From positions 1,736,001 to 1,800,000 of the forward strand of contig NZ_FNWI01000004.1 in NCBI RefSeq assembly GCF_900106855.1: a stretch of 64,000 bases of DNA, in the 5' to 3' direction. The stretch's first letter is position 1; each line of letters starts with the position of its first letter. Below are positions 41,678 through 50,343 of the stretch, piece by piece. This DNA comes from Varibaculum massiliense (GTDB lineage: Bacteria > Actinomycetota > Actinomycetes > Actinomycetales > Actinomycetaceae). Made by a program: the position numbers and the translations under genes. Below the pieces are notes generated by a model, which ran no database searches, had not been told where the DNA came from, and worked only from the letters and a program-made list of their open reading frames with translations.

Positions 41678-43198
41678 TTGACACAAACTTTAAGGCTCGG
41701 CTCGCTTTTTGATGGCTCAGGAGGATTCCCACTCGCCGCAACCAAGATTGGCATAGTGCCGGTGTGGGCGAGCGAGATTGAGCCCTTCCCGATCCTGGTC
41801 ACCACCACGCGTTTGCCACACATGCAACACCTGGGCAACATCTGCGACATTGACGGCAGTCAGCTAGAGCCGGTGGATGTGGTCACGTTTGGTTCTCCTT
41901 GCCAAGACCTGTCGGTGGCAGGTAAAAGGGCAGGTTTAGCTGGCGAGCGCTCGGGTCTATTCCACCAAGCCGTCAGAGTCATCAGAGAAATGAGAAAGGC
42001 AAGTCATGGTCTATATCCAAGATTCGCTGTTTGGGAAAACGTGCCCGGAGCTTTCTCCTCCAACAAAGGCAATGATTTCCACCAAGTGCTACGCGAGCTT
42101 ATCGCCATCATGGACGAAAAAGCAGCAGCTAACCTACCTCGAGCTGACAAATGGCAAAAAGCTGGGGCGGTCGTGGCAGACCAATGGAGTATTGCGTGGC
42201 GAGTATTGGACGCGCAATTTTTCGGAGTACCCCAACGACGTAAAAGAATCTTCCTTATCGCAGATTTTGCAGGCCAAGGTGCCGGACACATACTCTTTGA
42301 GCCCACGTGCCTGCGAGGGAATCTTACGCAGGGCTGCGGTAAGAGGCAAGCCGCTACCTCCAATCCTCGAGCAGGCACTCACGAGGCAAGCAAATCCTTA
42401 GATGTGTTCGCCTTGCGGATGCGCGCAGGTAAATCGGGTGGCGGTAAAGGCCCGCTCGTGCAAACAAATCTGTCGGGCACGCTCGGATGCAGTAACGACC
42501 AGAGTATTATTGAGCCGCTATTGTTTGACCATCATCCTCATGATGCCAGAGTGGGCGGACCATGCCAGATAGCGCCAACCGTGACCGCTCGTTACAGCAC
42601 TGGAGGAGGTAATACTCCCATCATCGCTACCGCCTACGGTTTTAATGCGTTACATGAGGGACGCGGCGCGGCAGTGGGCAGGTACGGTTATTCAACCGAG
42701 GTATCCAAGACGCTCGATACGTCAGGGATAGCTCCGACCTGTAACCAAGGCGGCATCGCCATCGTCGAACCTGACGTTGTGAGCGCCTCGAAGGCGGACT
42801 TCTTCTGCCGAGGAAACGTGAATGTTGCTGGTGCCCTGTTGGCTTCGGATTCGACCGAGCCGCCCCTGGTCACCGACCCTTGCGTGCCTGACTATCGCGT
42901 GAGGCGCTTAACCCCGACTGAGTGTGCCCGCCTACAAGGATTCCCGGATATTTGGACAGACGGACTCGCCATCGAGAACCCGAGCGAAGACGTGCTGGAT
43001 TATTGGTGGCAGGTCTGGGCCAGCTGGGGCAAGGTACAAGGATTGAAAAAACCTAAAACCCGCAACCAAGTACGCAAATGGCTCGCAGCCCCGGTGACAG
43101 ATCGGGCGTTATACAAGCTGTGGGGAAACGGGATAGCTTTGCCGTGCGCCGAATTTGTGCTTTCCCATATAGCGGCCGAGGCCACTAAAACTCCTTGA
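41678..43198 (+). CDS. C5 DNA cytosine methyltransferase
   Basis: A TTG start at 41678, three bases after the previous stop, gives 506 residues. Motif I is LFDGSGGFPLA, motif IV GSPCQDLS with the catalytic Cys (about residues 73-80), motif VI ENVPG (about 117), motif VIII QRRKRIFL (about 186) and motif IX-X RRLTPTECARLQGFP near 408. The region 200-400 is the target recognition part. A second reading frame within 42006-42401 appears to be a real gene as well. Confidence 0.93.
   Translation: MTQTLRLGSLFDGSGGFPLAATKIGIVPVWASEIEPFPILVTTTRLPHMQHLGNICDIDGSQLEPVDVVTFGSPCQDLSVAGKRAGLAGERSGLFHQAVRVIREMRKASHGLYPRFAVWENVPGAFSSNKGNDFHQVLRELIAIMDEKAAANLPRADKWQKAGAVVADQWSIAWRVLDAQFFGVPQRRKRIFLIADFAGQGAGHILFEPTCLRGNLTQGCGKRQAATSNPRAGTHEASKSLDVFALRMRAGKSGGGKGPLVQTNLSGTLGCSNDQSIIEPLLFDHHPHDARVGGPCQIAPTVTARYSTGGGNTPIIATAYGFNALHEGRGAAVGRYGYSTEVSKTLDTSGIAPTCNQGGIAIVEPDVVSASKADFFCRGNVNVAGALLASDSTEPPLVTDPCVPDYRVRRLTPTECARLQGFPDIWTDGLAIENPSEDVLDYWWQVWASWGKVQGLKKPKTRNQVRKWLAAPVTDRALYKLWGNGIALPCAEFVLSHIAAEATKTP
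42006..42401 (+). CDS. Overlapping gene inside the C5 methyltransferase gene (another frame)
   Basis: An ATG with AGAAAGG seven bases upstream opens a 131-residue frame entirely within the methyltransferase gene, in a different frame. Its sequence (YIQDSLFGKTCPELS..., GEYWTRNFSEYPN, LSQILQ, YSLSPRACEGILRRAAVRGKPLPPILEQAL) matches from memory a conserved phage protein family that is usually found at C5 methyltransferases. The VWENVPGAFSS codons of the enzyme double as LFGKTCPELSP. Function unknown. A database search would settle whether the match holds. Confidence 0.6.
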   Translation: MVYIQDSLFGKTCPELSPPTKAMISTKCYASLSPSWTKKQQLTYLELTNGKKLGRSWQTNGVLRGEYWTRNFSEYPNDVKESSLSQILQAKVPDTYSLSPRACEGILRRAAVRGKPLPPILEQALTRQANP

Positions 43199-43204
43199 TT
43201 TTAA

Positions 43205-43255
43205 GGCGAAAATGACTGGATAAGCCCGCGAATCTATGGCTGTATGTACATGACC
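43205..43255 (+). promoter_or_regulatory. CTGGATAA-N17-TGTAT element, copy 1
   Basis: CTGGATAA at 43216-43223 and TGTATGTAC at 43241-43249 are separated by 17 bases. GGCGAAAA lies upstream. It precedes a small gene at 43285 by about 40 bases. Copies with the same spacing lie at 43820-43871 and 61875-61920, so it is probably a phage promoter or operator. Confidence 0.6.
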
Positions 43256-43284
43256 AGACAAAACACAAGAAAGAAGGTTTGGTG

Positions 43285-43347
43285 ATGATGGGACAGCTAT
43301 GTGTTGATCTAGAAGAAATCGAAAACCTCGGCAAGGGGGATAAATAG
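43285..43347 (+). CDS. Very small protein, 20 residues
   Basis: A short frame starts MMGQLCVDLEEIENL and ends two bases before the next gene. AAGAAGG upstream can serve as ribosome binding site. It lies directly behind the first CTGGATAA element. It may be a leader for the next gene or a genuine small phage protein. Confidence 0.4.
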   Translation: MMGQLCVDLEEIENLGKGDK

Positions 43348-43349
43348 CG

Positions 43350-43796
43350 ATGAGTAGCAAGCAAGACCCTGGCTACGGGCTGGTGATCACTTTGCCGACC
43401 ATTCTTGATGAACGTGAACTAGACAGACTGGTTGAACTTGTCAATGCAAAGTCAGACCTTATCTCCAAAAGCCTGGGAGCCAGCCATTTGAGCATCAGAT
43501 CCACCGAGGAAGGCGTGAGTTTTCCTTGGTGGGATAAGCTCCCGGAGTTCGAGAAGATCACAGCCTACACCGAGTTCTTAACGGAGCTGGTCGCATACGC
43601 TAAACGGATCCGCCGCACGGTCGCTCGCAGTGCGAGCCAGGTAAGTAATGAGAAGTATGAACTGCGCTCCTTGCTTTACCGCATCGGACTTAGCGGTAAA
43701 AAGAATGCTGAGGTTCGCAAAATCCTGCTTAAGCCGCTCTCGGGTAATTCTGCGTGGAAAACCCCGCCACTGATAAACACTAACCAAGAGATGTAA
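43350..43796 (+). CDS. Phage protein, unknown
   Basis: The 148-residue protein is polar, with an N-terminal alpha/beta part (GLVITLPTILDERELDRLVELV) and a helical basic C-terminal half (KRIRRTVARSASQVSNEKYELRSLLYRIGLSGKKNAEVRKILLKPLSGNSAWK). The second half looks like a DNA-binding or scaffold domain, but I do not recognise the family. AAGGGGGA precedes the start. Confidence 0.6.
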   Translation: MSSKQDPGYGLVITLPTILDERELDRLVELVNAKSDLISKSLGASHLSIRSTEEGVSFPWWDKLPEFEKITAYTEFLTELVAYAKRIRRTVARSASQVSNEKYELRSLLYRIGLSGKKNAEVRKILLKPLSGNSAWKTPPLINTNQEM

Positions 43797-43819
43797 AACA
43801 CTATTTATGAGGCAAAATA

Positions 43820-43871
43820 GGCGACAAAATAACTGGATAAGTAGGCGGGTCTATGGCTGTATATACATACC
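43820..43871 (+). promoter_or_regulatory. CTGGATAA-N17-TGTAT element, copy 2
   Basis: CTGGATAA at 43833-43840 and TGTATATAC at 43858-43866 keep the same spacing as copy 1, and TCTATGGC before TGTAT is identical. It precedes the gene at 43903 by about 35 bases. Confidence 0.6.
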
Positions 43872-43902
43872 GAAACGGTACACAACAGATAAGGAAACAG
43901 CC

Positions 43903-44196
43903 ATGAACACCACAAAGGTCACCAGCGAAACCCTCCAGATGCGCGTCGATTCCTACGGGACGGTTCTTGCCTACGCCAACTACACGCTAGCAAGTTTTGC
44001 TACCTGGACCAAGGCTGAAGGCTTTGGCAACAACGCCCAAATCTACCGGTTGATGGAAGAACCCGTCAGCGGTTTCGGGTCTAACTCGAAAGGCCGCGCA
44101 GAATGCGAACTCAAACTCATCGTTGAGTCAGACCACCTTTTCGCTGACGCTGGACATGCGATCGCCTGGGCGTTAGCTAATCTGCCTAAAGCCTAG
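43903..44196 (+). CDS. Small phage protein, unknown
   Basis: ATG at 43903 with AAGGAA upstream gives 97 residues. The protein has an alternating beta/alpha look (LQMRVDSYGTVLAYANYTLASFATW ... ECELKLIVESDHLFADAGHAIAWALANLPKA). I do not recognise a family. It is driven by the second CTGGATAA element and precedes the large terminase gene. Confidence 0.6.
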   Translation: MNTTKVTSETLQMRVDSYGTVLAYANYTLASFATWTKAEGFGNNAQIYRLMEEPVSGFGSNSKGRAECELKLIVESDHLFADAGHAIAWALANLPKA

Positions 44197-44271
44197 CCCC
44201 GCCGGGCCTGAGGGCACCTGCTATCGCCGGTAGCAACTGATTTTTTAACCAACAGAAGGTAACTGATTCGT

Positions 44272-45876
44272 ATGCGTGAGCTAGCTGAATATCGCCCGAC
44301 CCGGTTCATGGCTGAAAGCTCGCGCTATGACAAGCGCCGAGCCGACTTTGCGGTCGCGTTCATCCAAGCTTTAAAGCATACGAAAGGCCGGTGGGCAGGA
44401 AAACCTTTTAAGTTGATTGATTGGCAAGAACAAATCATTCGCGACCTTTTCGGGACGGTCAAACCGGACGGGTTTCGCCAATTCACTACGGCTTACGTGG
44501 AGATCCCGAAGAAACAGGGCAAGAGTGAACTTGCCGCCGCCGTCGCACTCTTACTCTGTTGCGGCGATGGCGAGGAACACGCTGAAGTGTATGGGTGCGC
44601 TGCCGATCGGCAACAAGCATCCATCGTGTTCGAAGTGGCAGCCGACATGATCCGCATGAGTCCAGCGCTGTCCAAGCGTGTCAAGATTCTTGCCTCGCAG
44701 AAGCGAATCATCTATAAGCCCACCAACTCCTTCTACCAAGTCTTGAGTGCGGAGGCGTATTCGAAGCACGGATTCAACATCTCCGGCGTGGTATTCGATG
44801 AGCTACACACCCAACCCAACCGGGCGCTCTTCGACGTGATGACGAAAGGCAGTGGGGATGCGCGCACCCAGCCGCTGTACTTCTTGATCACGACAGCGGG
44901 TACCGATACGCATAGCATTTGTTATGAGCAACACCAAAAAGCCCAAGACATCCTGGATGGCAAAAAGCACGACCCCACGTTCTACCCGGTGATCTATGGG
45001 GCGGCGCAAGATGATGATTGGACCGACGAGGACGTGTGGCATAAGGCTAATCCGAGCTTAGGGATCACTGTCCCGATTGAGAAAGTCCGCCAAGCCTGCA
45101 CCTCGGCCAGGCAGAATCCTGCTGAGGAGAACACGTTCAGGCAGTTGCGTTTGAATCAGTGGGTCAAGCAGTCGGTGCGGTGGATGCCCATGCACGTCTG
45201 GAACCAAAACAACACCCCAGTAGGCTTAGCGGAGCTTGAGGGGCGGGTGTGTTACGGCGGGCTTGATCTTGCCTCGACGACGGATATCACGGCGTTCGTG
45301 CTCGTGTTCCCACCCGAAACCGGTGACGAGCGGTATGCGATTGCGCCGTGGTTTTGGATACCCGAAGACAACCTCAAACTAAGGGTTGCCCGTGATCACG
45401 TGCCCTACGACCTGTGGCAACAGCAAGGCTTCCTGCAAACCACGGAGGGCAACGTCGTCCATTACGGCGCGATCGAAGCCTTCATCGAGCAACTCGGTGA
45501 ACGCTTCGATATTCGCGAGATTGCTTTCGACCGGTGGGGCGCAGTCCAAATGAGCCAAAACCTCGAAGCCTTAGGTTTCACCGTCGTTCCCTTCGGGCAA
45601 GGCTTCAAAGACATGAGCCCGCCCTCGAAGGAATTGATGAAGCTGGCGCTTGAAGGACGCCTTGCTCATGGTGGGCACCCGGTCCTGTCGTGGATGGTTG
45701 ACAACATTCACGTACGCACCGACCCAGCAGGCAACATCAAACCCGACAAACAAAAATCCACCGAGAAGATTGACGGCGTGGTCGCAACCATCATGGCACT
45801 CGACCGCGCCATCCGAAACGGCAGCGGGCATGTCAGCGGCAGTGTTTATGACGAGCGCGGCCTACTCGTGCTGTGA
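44272..45876 (+). CDS. terL: Phage terminase large subunit
   Basis: The 534-residue protein has an ATPase domain with Walker A-like PKKQGKS (about residues 77-83) and Walker B VVFDELHT (about 172-179), and an RNase H-like nuclease with GGLDLASTTD (about 328) and IAFDRWG (about 418). It translocates DNA into proheads and cuts it. Its last 31 bases overlap the 3' end of an antisense membrane-protein gene. Confidence 0.95.
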   Translation: MRELAEYRPTRFMAESSRYDKRRADFAVAFIQALKHTKGRWAGKPFKLIDWQEQIIRDLFGTVKPDGFRQFTTAYVEIPKKQGKSELAAAVALLLCCGDGEEHAEVYGCAADRQQASIVFEVAADMIRMSPALSKRVKILASQKRIIYKPTNSFYQVLSAEAYSKHGFNISGVVFDELHTQPNRALFDVMTKGSGDARTQPLYFLITTAGTDTHSICYEQHQKAQDILDGKKHDPTFYPVIYGAAQDDDWTDEDVWHKANPSLGITVPIEKVRQACTSARQNPAEENTFRQLRLNQWVKQSVRWMPMHVWNQNNTPVGLAELEGRVCYGGLDLASTTDITAFVLVFPPETGDERYAIAPWFWIPEDNLKLRVARDHVPYDLWQQQGFLQTTEGNVVHYGAIEAFIEQLGERFDIREIAFDRWGAVQMSQNLEALGFTVVPFGQGFKDMSPPSKELMKLALEGRLAHGGHPVLSWMVDNIHVRTDPAGNIKPDKQKSTEKIDGVVATIMALDRAIRNGSGHVSGSVYDERGLLVL

Positions 45877-46217
45877 GCACGCTCATGGATGAACGCGCCG
45901 ATGCCTGTGCCGATCAGTCCCAAGATCGAGTAGGCGACGCCGTAGATGAGGGCTGAATCGTTGTAGTACACGAACAGTGTGGTCAAGAACCCTGCGAACG
46001 GGGCCAGTAGCCACCACCAGCCGAACCCGTGGCATGCCCCATCGATAACGCTCAAAACGATGGTGAGTAGTGGAAACGCGAGGAAGAGCAACGCGATGAA
46101 CCACTTGGCGTTGGGATCGCTCAGACTGTTGATCCACATGGAAATGAGCGGCAACAACCAAAATGCCGCTAGCAGGACACTCATCAGTGCCCACGACTGT
46201 TTTGAGGGCGCTTTCAT
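45846..46217 (-). CDS. Antisense cargo membrane protein
   Basis: The 123-residue protein has four hydrophobic helices and a basic C-terminal tail (HERAHSTSRPRSS). It runs against the structural genes, between terL and the portal gene, a place where related phages have no gene. I do not recognise a family. Its orientation suggests expression in the lysogen; a membrane-located defence or exclusion role is possible but unproven. Confidence 0.65.
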   Translation of the reverse strand: MKAPSKQSWALMSVLLAAFWLLPLISMWINSLSDPNAKWFIALLFLAFPLLTIVLSVIDGACHGFGWWWLLAPFAGFLTTLFVYYNDSALIYGVAYSILGLIGTGIGAFIHERAHSTSRPRSS

Positions 46218-46247
46218 ATTCCAATTTTACATGTGAAAGGACACCGC

Positions 46248-47537
46248 ATGGGTTTTCTGAATTGGCTGCGTGGCGACACCACTCGCAACGCCACCGATCA
46301 TGCAATCGGTACGGGCTATAGCTTCTTTTTCGGAGCGACCTCGTCTGGTCGTCCGGTGACTGAGCGTTCAGCGATGCAGATGACGGCGGTGTATTCGTGC
46401 GTGCGGATTTTGGCTGAGGCGATAGCCGGGCTACCACTGCACGTATACCGTTACAAGGACGGTGGCGGCAAGGAAAAAGCCCTCGACCACCCCTTATACC
46501 CGCTGTTGCATGATGAACCTAACCCCGAGATGACATCCTTCGTGTTCCGAGAAACCCTCATGACCCACTTGCTGCTCTGGGGTAATGCGTTTGCGCAAGT
46601 GATCCGCAACGGCCGCGACGAAGTCATCGGCCTGTATCCACTCATGCCTAACCGGATGACCGTAGGCAGAGATGAGTTTGGGCGGCTGTATTACGAGTAT
46701 CAGCGGACATGGGACGAACCAACAGGAAGGTTCGAAACCGTCACGCTGGCCGCCCGCGACGTGTTGCATATTCCAGGTCTGGGTTTTGACGGACTGGTTG
46801 GTTATAGCCCGATTGCAATGGCAAAGAACGCCATCGGCTTGGCGCAGGCTACCGAGGACTACGGGGCGAGCTTTTTCGCTAACGGTGCCGCCCCTGGTGG
46901 TGTGCTCGAGCACCCGGGCACGATCAAAGACCCCGCGCGCGTCAGGGAGTCCTGGCAGTCCACGTTCGGCGGAGCGAGGAACGGCAACAAGATCGCTGTG
47001 CTCGAGGAAGGCATGAAATACACGCCCATCTCCGTCAGCCCAGAACAAGCTCAATTCCTTGAAACGAGAAAGTTTCAGATCAACGAAATTGCTCGAATCT
47101 TCCGTATTCCGCCACACATGATCGGCGACCTCGAAAAGAGTTCCTTTAGCAATATTGAGCAGCAGTCGTTGGAGTTTGTGAAGTACACGCTCGATCCGTG
47201 GGTGATCCGCTTCGAACAAGCCATCACCAAAACACTCCTCAGCCCGCGTGAAAAACCACAGATCTACGTGAAGTTCAACCTCGAAGGACTCCTGCGTGGG
47301 GATTACGAATCCCGAATGAATGGTTATGCGGTGGCAAGGCAAAACGGCTGGATGAGCGCCAACGATATCCGCGAACTAGAAAACCTCGACCGCATCAGCA
47401 TCGAGGCAGGCGGCGACCTCTACCTAGTCAACGGCAATATGCTCCCGCTCAGTCTCGCAGGGGCATACGCGCAGACAACCGAGTCTGAACCGGCTGAGGA
47501 ACCTATGAGTGAAGCTTCTGTAAGGAGGAGGATATGA
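46248..47537 (+). CDS. Phage portal protein (HK97 type)
   Basis: ATG at 46248 follows AAAGG and gives 429 residues. Portal hallmarks are AMQMTAVYSCVRILAEAIAGLPLHVYR near the N-terminus, then GNAFAQVIRNGRDEVIGLYPLMPNRMTV and FQINEIARIFRIPPHMIGDLEKSSFSNIEQQSLEFV. It forms the dodecameric ring at the capsid vertex. It overlaps the protease start by four bases. Confidence 0.95.
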   Translation: MGFLNWLRGDTTRNATDHAIGTGYSFFFGATSSGRPVTERSAMQMTAVYSCVRILAEAIAGLPLHVYRYKDGGGKEKALDHPLYPLLHDEPNPEMTSFVFRETLMTHLLLWGNAFAQVIRNGRDEVIGLYPLMPNRMTVGRDEFGRLYYEYQRTWDEPTGRFETVTLAARDVLHIPGLGFDGLVGYSPIAMAKNAIGLAQATEDYGASFFANGAAPGGVLEHPGTIKDPARVRESWQSTFGGARNGNKIAVLEEGMKYTPISVSPEQAQFLETRKFQINEIARIFRIPPHMIGDLEKSSFSNIEQQSLEFVKYTLDPWVIRFEQAITKTLLSPREKPQIYVKFNLEGLLRGDYESRMNGYAVARQNGWMSANDIRELENLDRISIEAGGDLYLVNGNMLPLSLAGAYAQTTESEPAEEPMSEASVRRRI

Positions 47538-48400
47538 TACGTTTTTGGAACTGGCTCACACCAGAGCCATCAACTGACCCGGACGCAGATGCAGTCCGGG
47601 TTTTGCGCATTAGCGGCACGATCGCTGAAGAATCCTGGTTCGATGACGATGTCACGCCGGGAATCTTCGCTAGTGAGTTGAATGCTGGGTCTGGGCCGGT
47701 GACTATCTGGCTCAATTCGCCTGGTGGTGATGTTGTGGCTGCGGCGCAGATCTACAACATGCTCATCGACTACCCAGGCACAGTCACCGTCAATATCGAT
47801 GGCATCGCCGCATCTGCTGCGTCTGTGATCGCAATGGCAGCATCCACCGTGGCTATGAGTCCGGTGTCGATGTTGATGATTCACAACCCTGCGACGATGG
47901 CGGTTGGCGATAAGGACGAACTCGCACGTGCGATGTCGATGCTTGATTCGGTCAAAGAATCGATCCTGAATGCGTATCAGGAGAAGACGAACCTGAGTCG
48001 GGCGAAGCTGTCCAAGCTCATGGATGCTGAGACGTGGATGGATGCTCGGGCCGCGATCGATATGGGTTTCGCCGACGAACTCTTGACAGGCGAACGCAAC
48101 CCGGCCTTCAACGTTAAGCCGGACGAAGAACTAGAAGACGATGAGGACGAAGTCGACTCCCCAGACGAACCCGATGACGAGGGCGAAGAGTTGAAGCGTC
48201 CGCCGTTCTCACCCAAGAACGCAGGACTTGGCACGGTGTTTTCCCGCCGCGCAGCCGAGCAAAAACTCGTCGCGCATCTGACCGCCACATCACCGCCGCC
48301 GAGGCCGGTGCGACCACCACGCCCAACCATTCAACCCGCTGTACCTCTTGGTCGGCGGGTTCTTGATTTGTACGCCGAACTAGCGAACCAACCCCACTGA
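47534..48400 (+). CDS. ClpP-like prohead maturation protease
   Basis: The 288-residue protein has a ClpP/crotonase fold over about residues 20-185 with the catalytic Ser in IAASAASVIAMAAS (about residue 95) and His in MLMIHNPAT. An acidic stretch (DEELEDDEDEVDSPDEPDDEGEE) and a Pro-rich basic tail follow. It cleaves the capsid delta domain or scaffold. A strong AGGAGG lies upstream of its ATG. Confidence 0.93.
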   Translation: MIRFWNWLTPEPSTDPDADAVRVLRISGTIAEESWFDDDVTPGIFASELNAGSGPVTIWLNSPGGDVVAAAQIYNMLIDYPGTVTVNIDGIAASAASVIAMAASTVAMSPVSMLMIHNPATMAVGDKDELARAMSMLDSVKESILNAYQEKTNLSRAKLSKLMDAETWMDARAAIDMGFADELLTGERNPAFNVKPDEELEDDEDEVDSPDEPDDEGEELKRPPFSPKNAGLGTVFSRRAAEQKLVAHLTATSPPPRPVRPPRPTIQPAVPLGRRVLDLYAELANQPH

Positions 48401-48414
48401 AAGGACCAATATCC

Positions 48415-49644
48415 ATGTCTACTTCACTTTCTGTTTCTGATCTTCGCACCAAGCGCGCAGATGTTTGGGAGAAGGCGAAGGCCTTCCTCGATGAGCGCCG
48501 CTACACCAGCACCGGTTGCCTGTCTGCTGAAGACGATCGGGCTTACGCGAAGATGGAGGCCGAAATCGACCAGCTCACCAACGAGATCGCACGCTCTGAA
48601 CGTGCCTTGCGCCGCGACGCCGACCTCGCTAAGGCAACCAACGCACCGCTGACCTCAATGCCAGGCATCAACCCCGACAATGACGAGGTCAAACCCATGA
48701 CCCCACGCGCGACCGCCTCCTATAAGCGAGCGTTTTGGGATGCGATGCGGCTTAACGCTTCTCCGATGGAAGTACGCAACGCCCTGTCCGAGGGTGTCGA
48801 TACTGAGGGCGGCTATCTGGTGCCTGATGAGTTCGAACGCACGCTGATCTCCTCACTTGAAGATCAGAACATCATGCGCTCCCTGGCCAAGGTCGTTCAA
48901 ACCACCAGCGGGGATCGGAAGATCCCGGTCGTCTCCACGCATGGCACTGCCGGGTGGCTCGATGAGGGCAAGCCGTATACGGAATCTGATGAAGCCTTTA
49001 CTCAGGTCACTTTGTCGGCGTTTAAGCTCGGCACCTTCCTCAAAATCAGCGAAGAGCTACTCAATGACAGCGCGTTTAATGTCGAGCAGTACCTGGCGGC
49101 GGAGTTTGCTCGCCGTATCGGCGCGGCTGAAGAAGAAGCCTTCCTCACCGGGGACGGTAAGGGTAAGCCGACCGGCATCTTCGCAGCCTCTGGCGGCGGA
49201 CAAAATGCTGTAACGACAGCCAAGGCCACCGACATTACCGCTGATGAGCTCATCGACCTGCACTATTCCCTGCGCGGCCCGTACCGCAAGAACGCGGTAT
49301 GGCTGATGAACGACTCGACCGTGAAAACCATCCGGAAGCTCAAGGATGGTAACGGCCAGTACTTGTGGCAGCCAGCGTTGACTGCTGGAACGCCGGATCT
49401 GGTTCTTGGCCGCCCCATCCACACATCCACGTTCATTCCGGAGATTAAGTCGGGGGCTAAGAGCGTAGCCTTCGGTGACCTGTCGTATTACTGGATCGCC
49501 GACCGACAAGGCCGCTCCTTTAAACGGCTGAACGAATTGTTCGCCACCACCGGACAGGTCGGATTCCTCGCATCCCAGCGACTGGACGGCAAACTCGTCC
49601 TACCCGAAGCGGTCAAGCTGCTCACCCAAAAGACCACCGCATAA
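48415..49644 (+). CDS. Major capsid protein (HK97 fold)
   Basis: The 409-residue protein has an N-terminal coiled-coil delta domain (about 1-75), a linker, and the HK97 fold from about residue 120 (SEGVDTEGGYLVPDEFERTLISSLEDQNIMRSLAKVVQTTSGDRKIPVVS ... GKGKPTGIF ... LLGRPI-type LVLGRPIHTSTFIP). The delta domain would be removed by the upstream protease. Confidence 0.95.
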   Translation: MSTSLSVSDLRTKRADVWEKAKAFLDERRYTSTGCLSAEDDRAYAKMEAEIDQLTNEIARSERALRRDADLAKATNAPLTSMPGINPDNDEVKPMTPRATASYKRAFWDAMRLNASPMEVRNALSEGVDTEGGYLVPDEFERTLISSLEDQNIMRSLAKVVQTTSGDRKIPVVSTHGTAGWLDEGKPYTESDEAFTQVTLSAFKLGTFLKISEELLNDSAFNVEQYLAAEFARRIGAAEEEAFLTGDGKGKPTGIFAASGGGQNAVTTAKATDITADELIDLHYSLRGPYRKNAVWLMNDSTVKTIRKLKDGNGQYLWQPALTAGTPDLVLGRPIHTSTFIPEIKSGAKSVAFGDLSYYWIADRQGRSFKRLNELFATTGQVGFLASQRLDGKLVLPEAVKLLTQKTTA

Positions 49645-49674
49645 CCCCGGCGACAGTGGAAGGAGGTGGTCGCA

Positions 49675-49992
49675 ATGACCACGGTTGATTTGGTTGCGCA
49701 GGTGAAGGCGAACCTGCTCATCACCTTCGACGATGACGACAAGCTGATCGGCGCGCTGATCAATGCGGCCACCTCCTACGCCTGCTCCTTCCAACACTTG
49801 CCCGAAAACCACTACGAAACACACGAGATGTCTGGGGCAACCAGGCAGGGCATTGTCATGCTCGCCAGCCATTTCTATGAGTCTCGTGATGGTTCCACGG
49901 CAGGTTTCTGGTCCGATAAACCAGATGCGGCGCGGGCGGTGTGGAACGCGGTGAACAATCTGCTGCGTCTGGACCGGGATTGGAAAGTCTAA
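49675..49992 (+). CDS. Head-tail connector (gp6-like)
   Basis: ATG at 49675 has AGGAGG eight bases upstream and gives 105 residues. It is a small helical protein with the connector pattern VDLVAQVKANLLITFDDDDKLIGALINAATSYACSFQ ... RQGIVMLASHFYESRDG ... AVNNLLRLDRDWKV. It would sit under the portal as adaptor. Confidence 0.85.
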   Translation: MTTVDLVAQVKANLLITFDDDDKLIGALINAATSYACSFQHLPENHYETHEMSGATRQGIVMLASHFYESRDGSTAGFWSDKPDAARAVWNAVNNLLRLDRDWKV

Positions 49993-50004
49993 GGAGAACA
50001 ACTC

Positions 50005-50343
50005 ATGGCTTCTTTGGGATCCATGCGCACCACCATCGACCTTATACAGCCAACGGTTATCCGCGATAAGGCGGGGTTCACCACCACGCGCGACGAAGTG
50101 CGAGCAACCGTGCGAGCGCAGATCGAGGTCCGACACGCATCGAGCGCGTGGGTGAACCGGGCAGCGTACTCAAAGGCCGATGTCCTCTTCCGCATCCGTA
50201 CCATCCCCGGACTATTCGTGACCACGAATATGGAGATCAGTGAACCAGGCGGGCGGTATGTGATCGACGCAGTCGAGGTGATCGGCCGGTATGTCGAGAT
50301 TCTTGCCCACCAGACCACGCCCGAAGGAGAGGCCCATGGCTAG
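50005..50343 (+). CDS. Phage head closure protein
   Basis: The 112-residue beta-rich protein (TTIDLIQPTVIRDKAGFTTTRDEVRATVRAQIEVRHASSAWVNRAAYSKADVLFRIRTIP ... GGRYVIDAVEVIGRYVEIL) fits the SPP1 gp16/HK97 head-closure family by sequence and by position after the connector. It overlaps the next gene by eight bases. Confidence 0.85.
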   Translation: MASLGSMRTTIDLIQPTVIRDKAGFTTTRDEVRATVRAQIEVRHASSAWVNRAAYSKADVLFRIRTIPGLFVTTNMEISEPGGRYVIDAVEVIGRYVEILAHQTTPEGEAHG

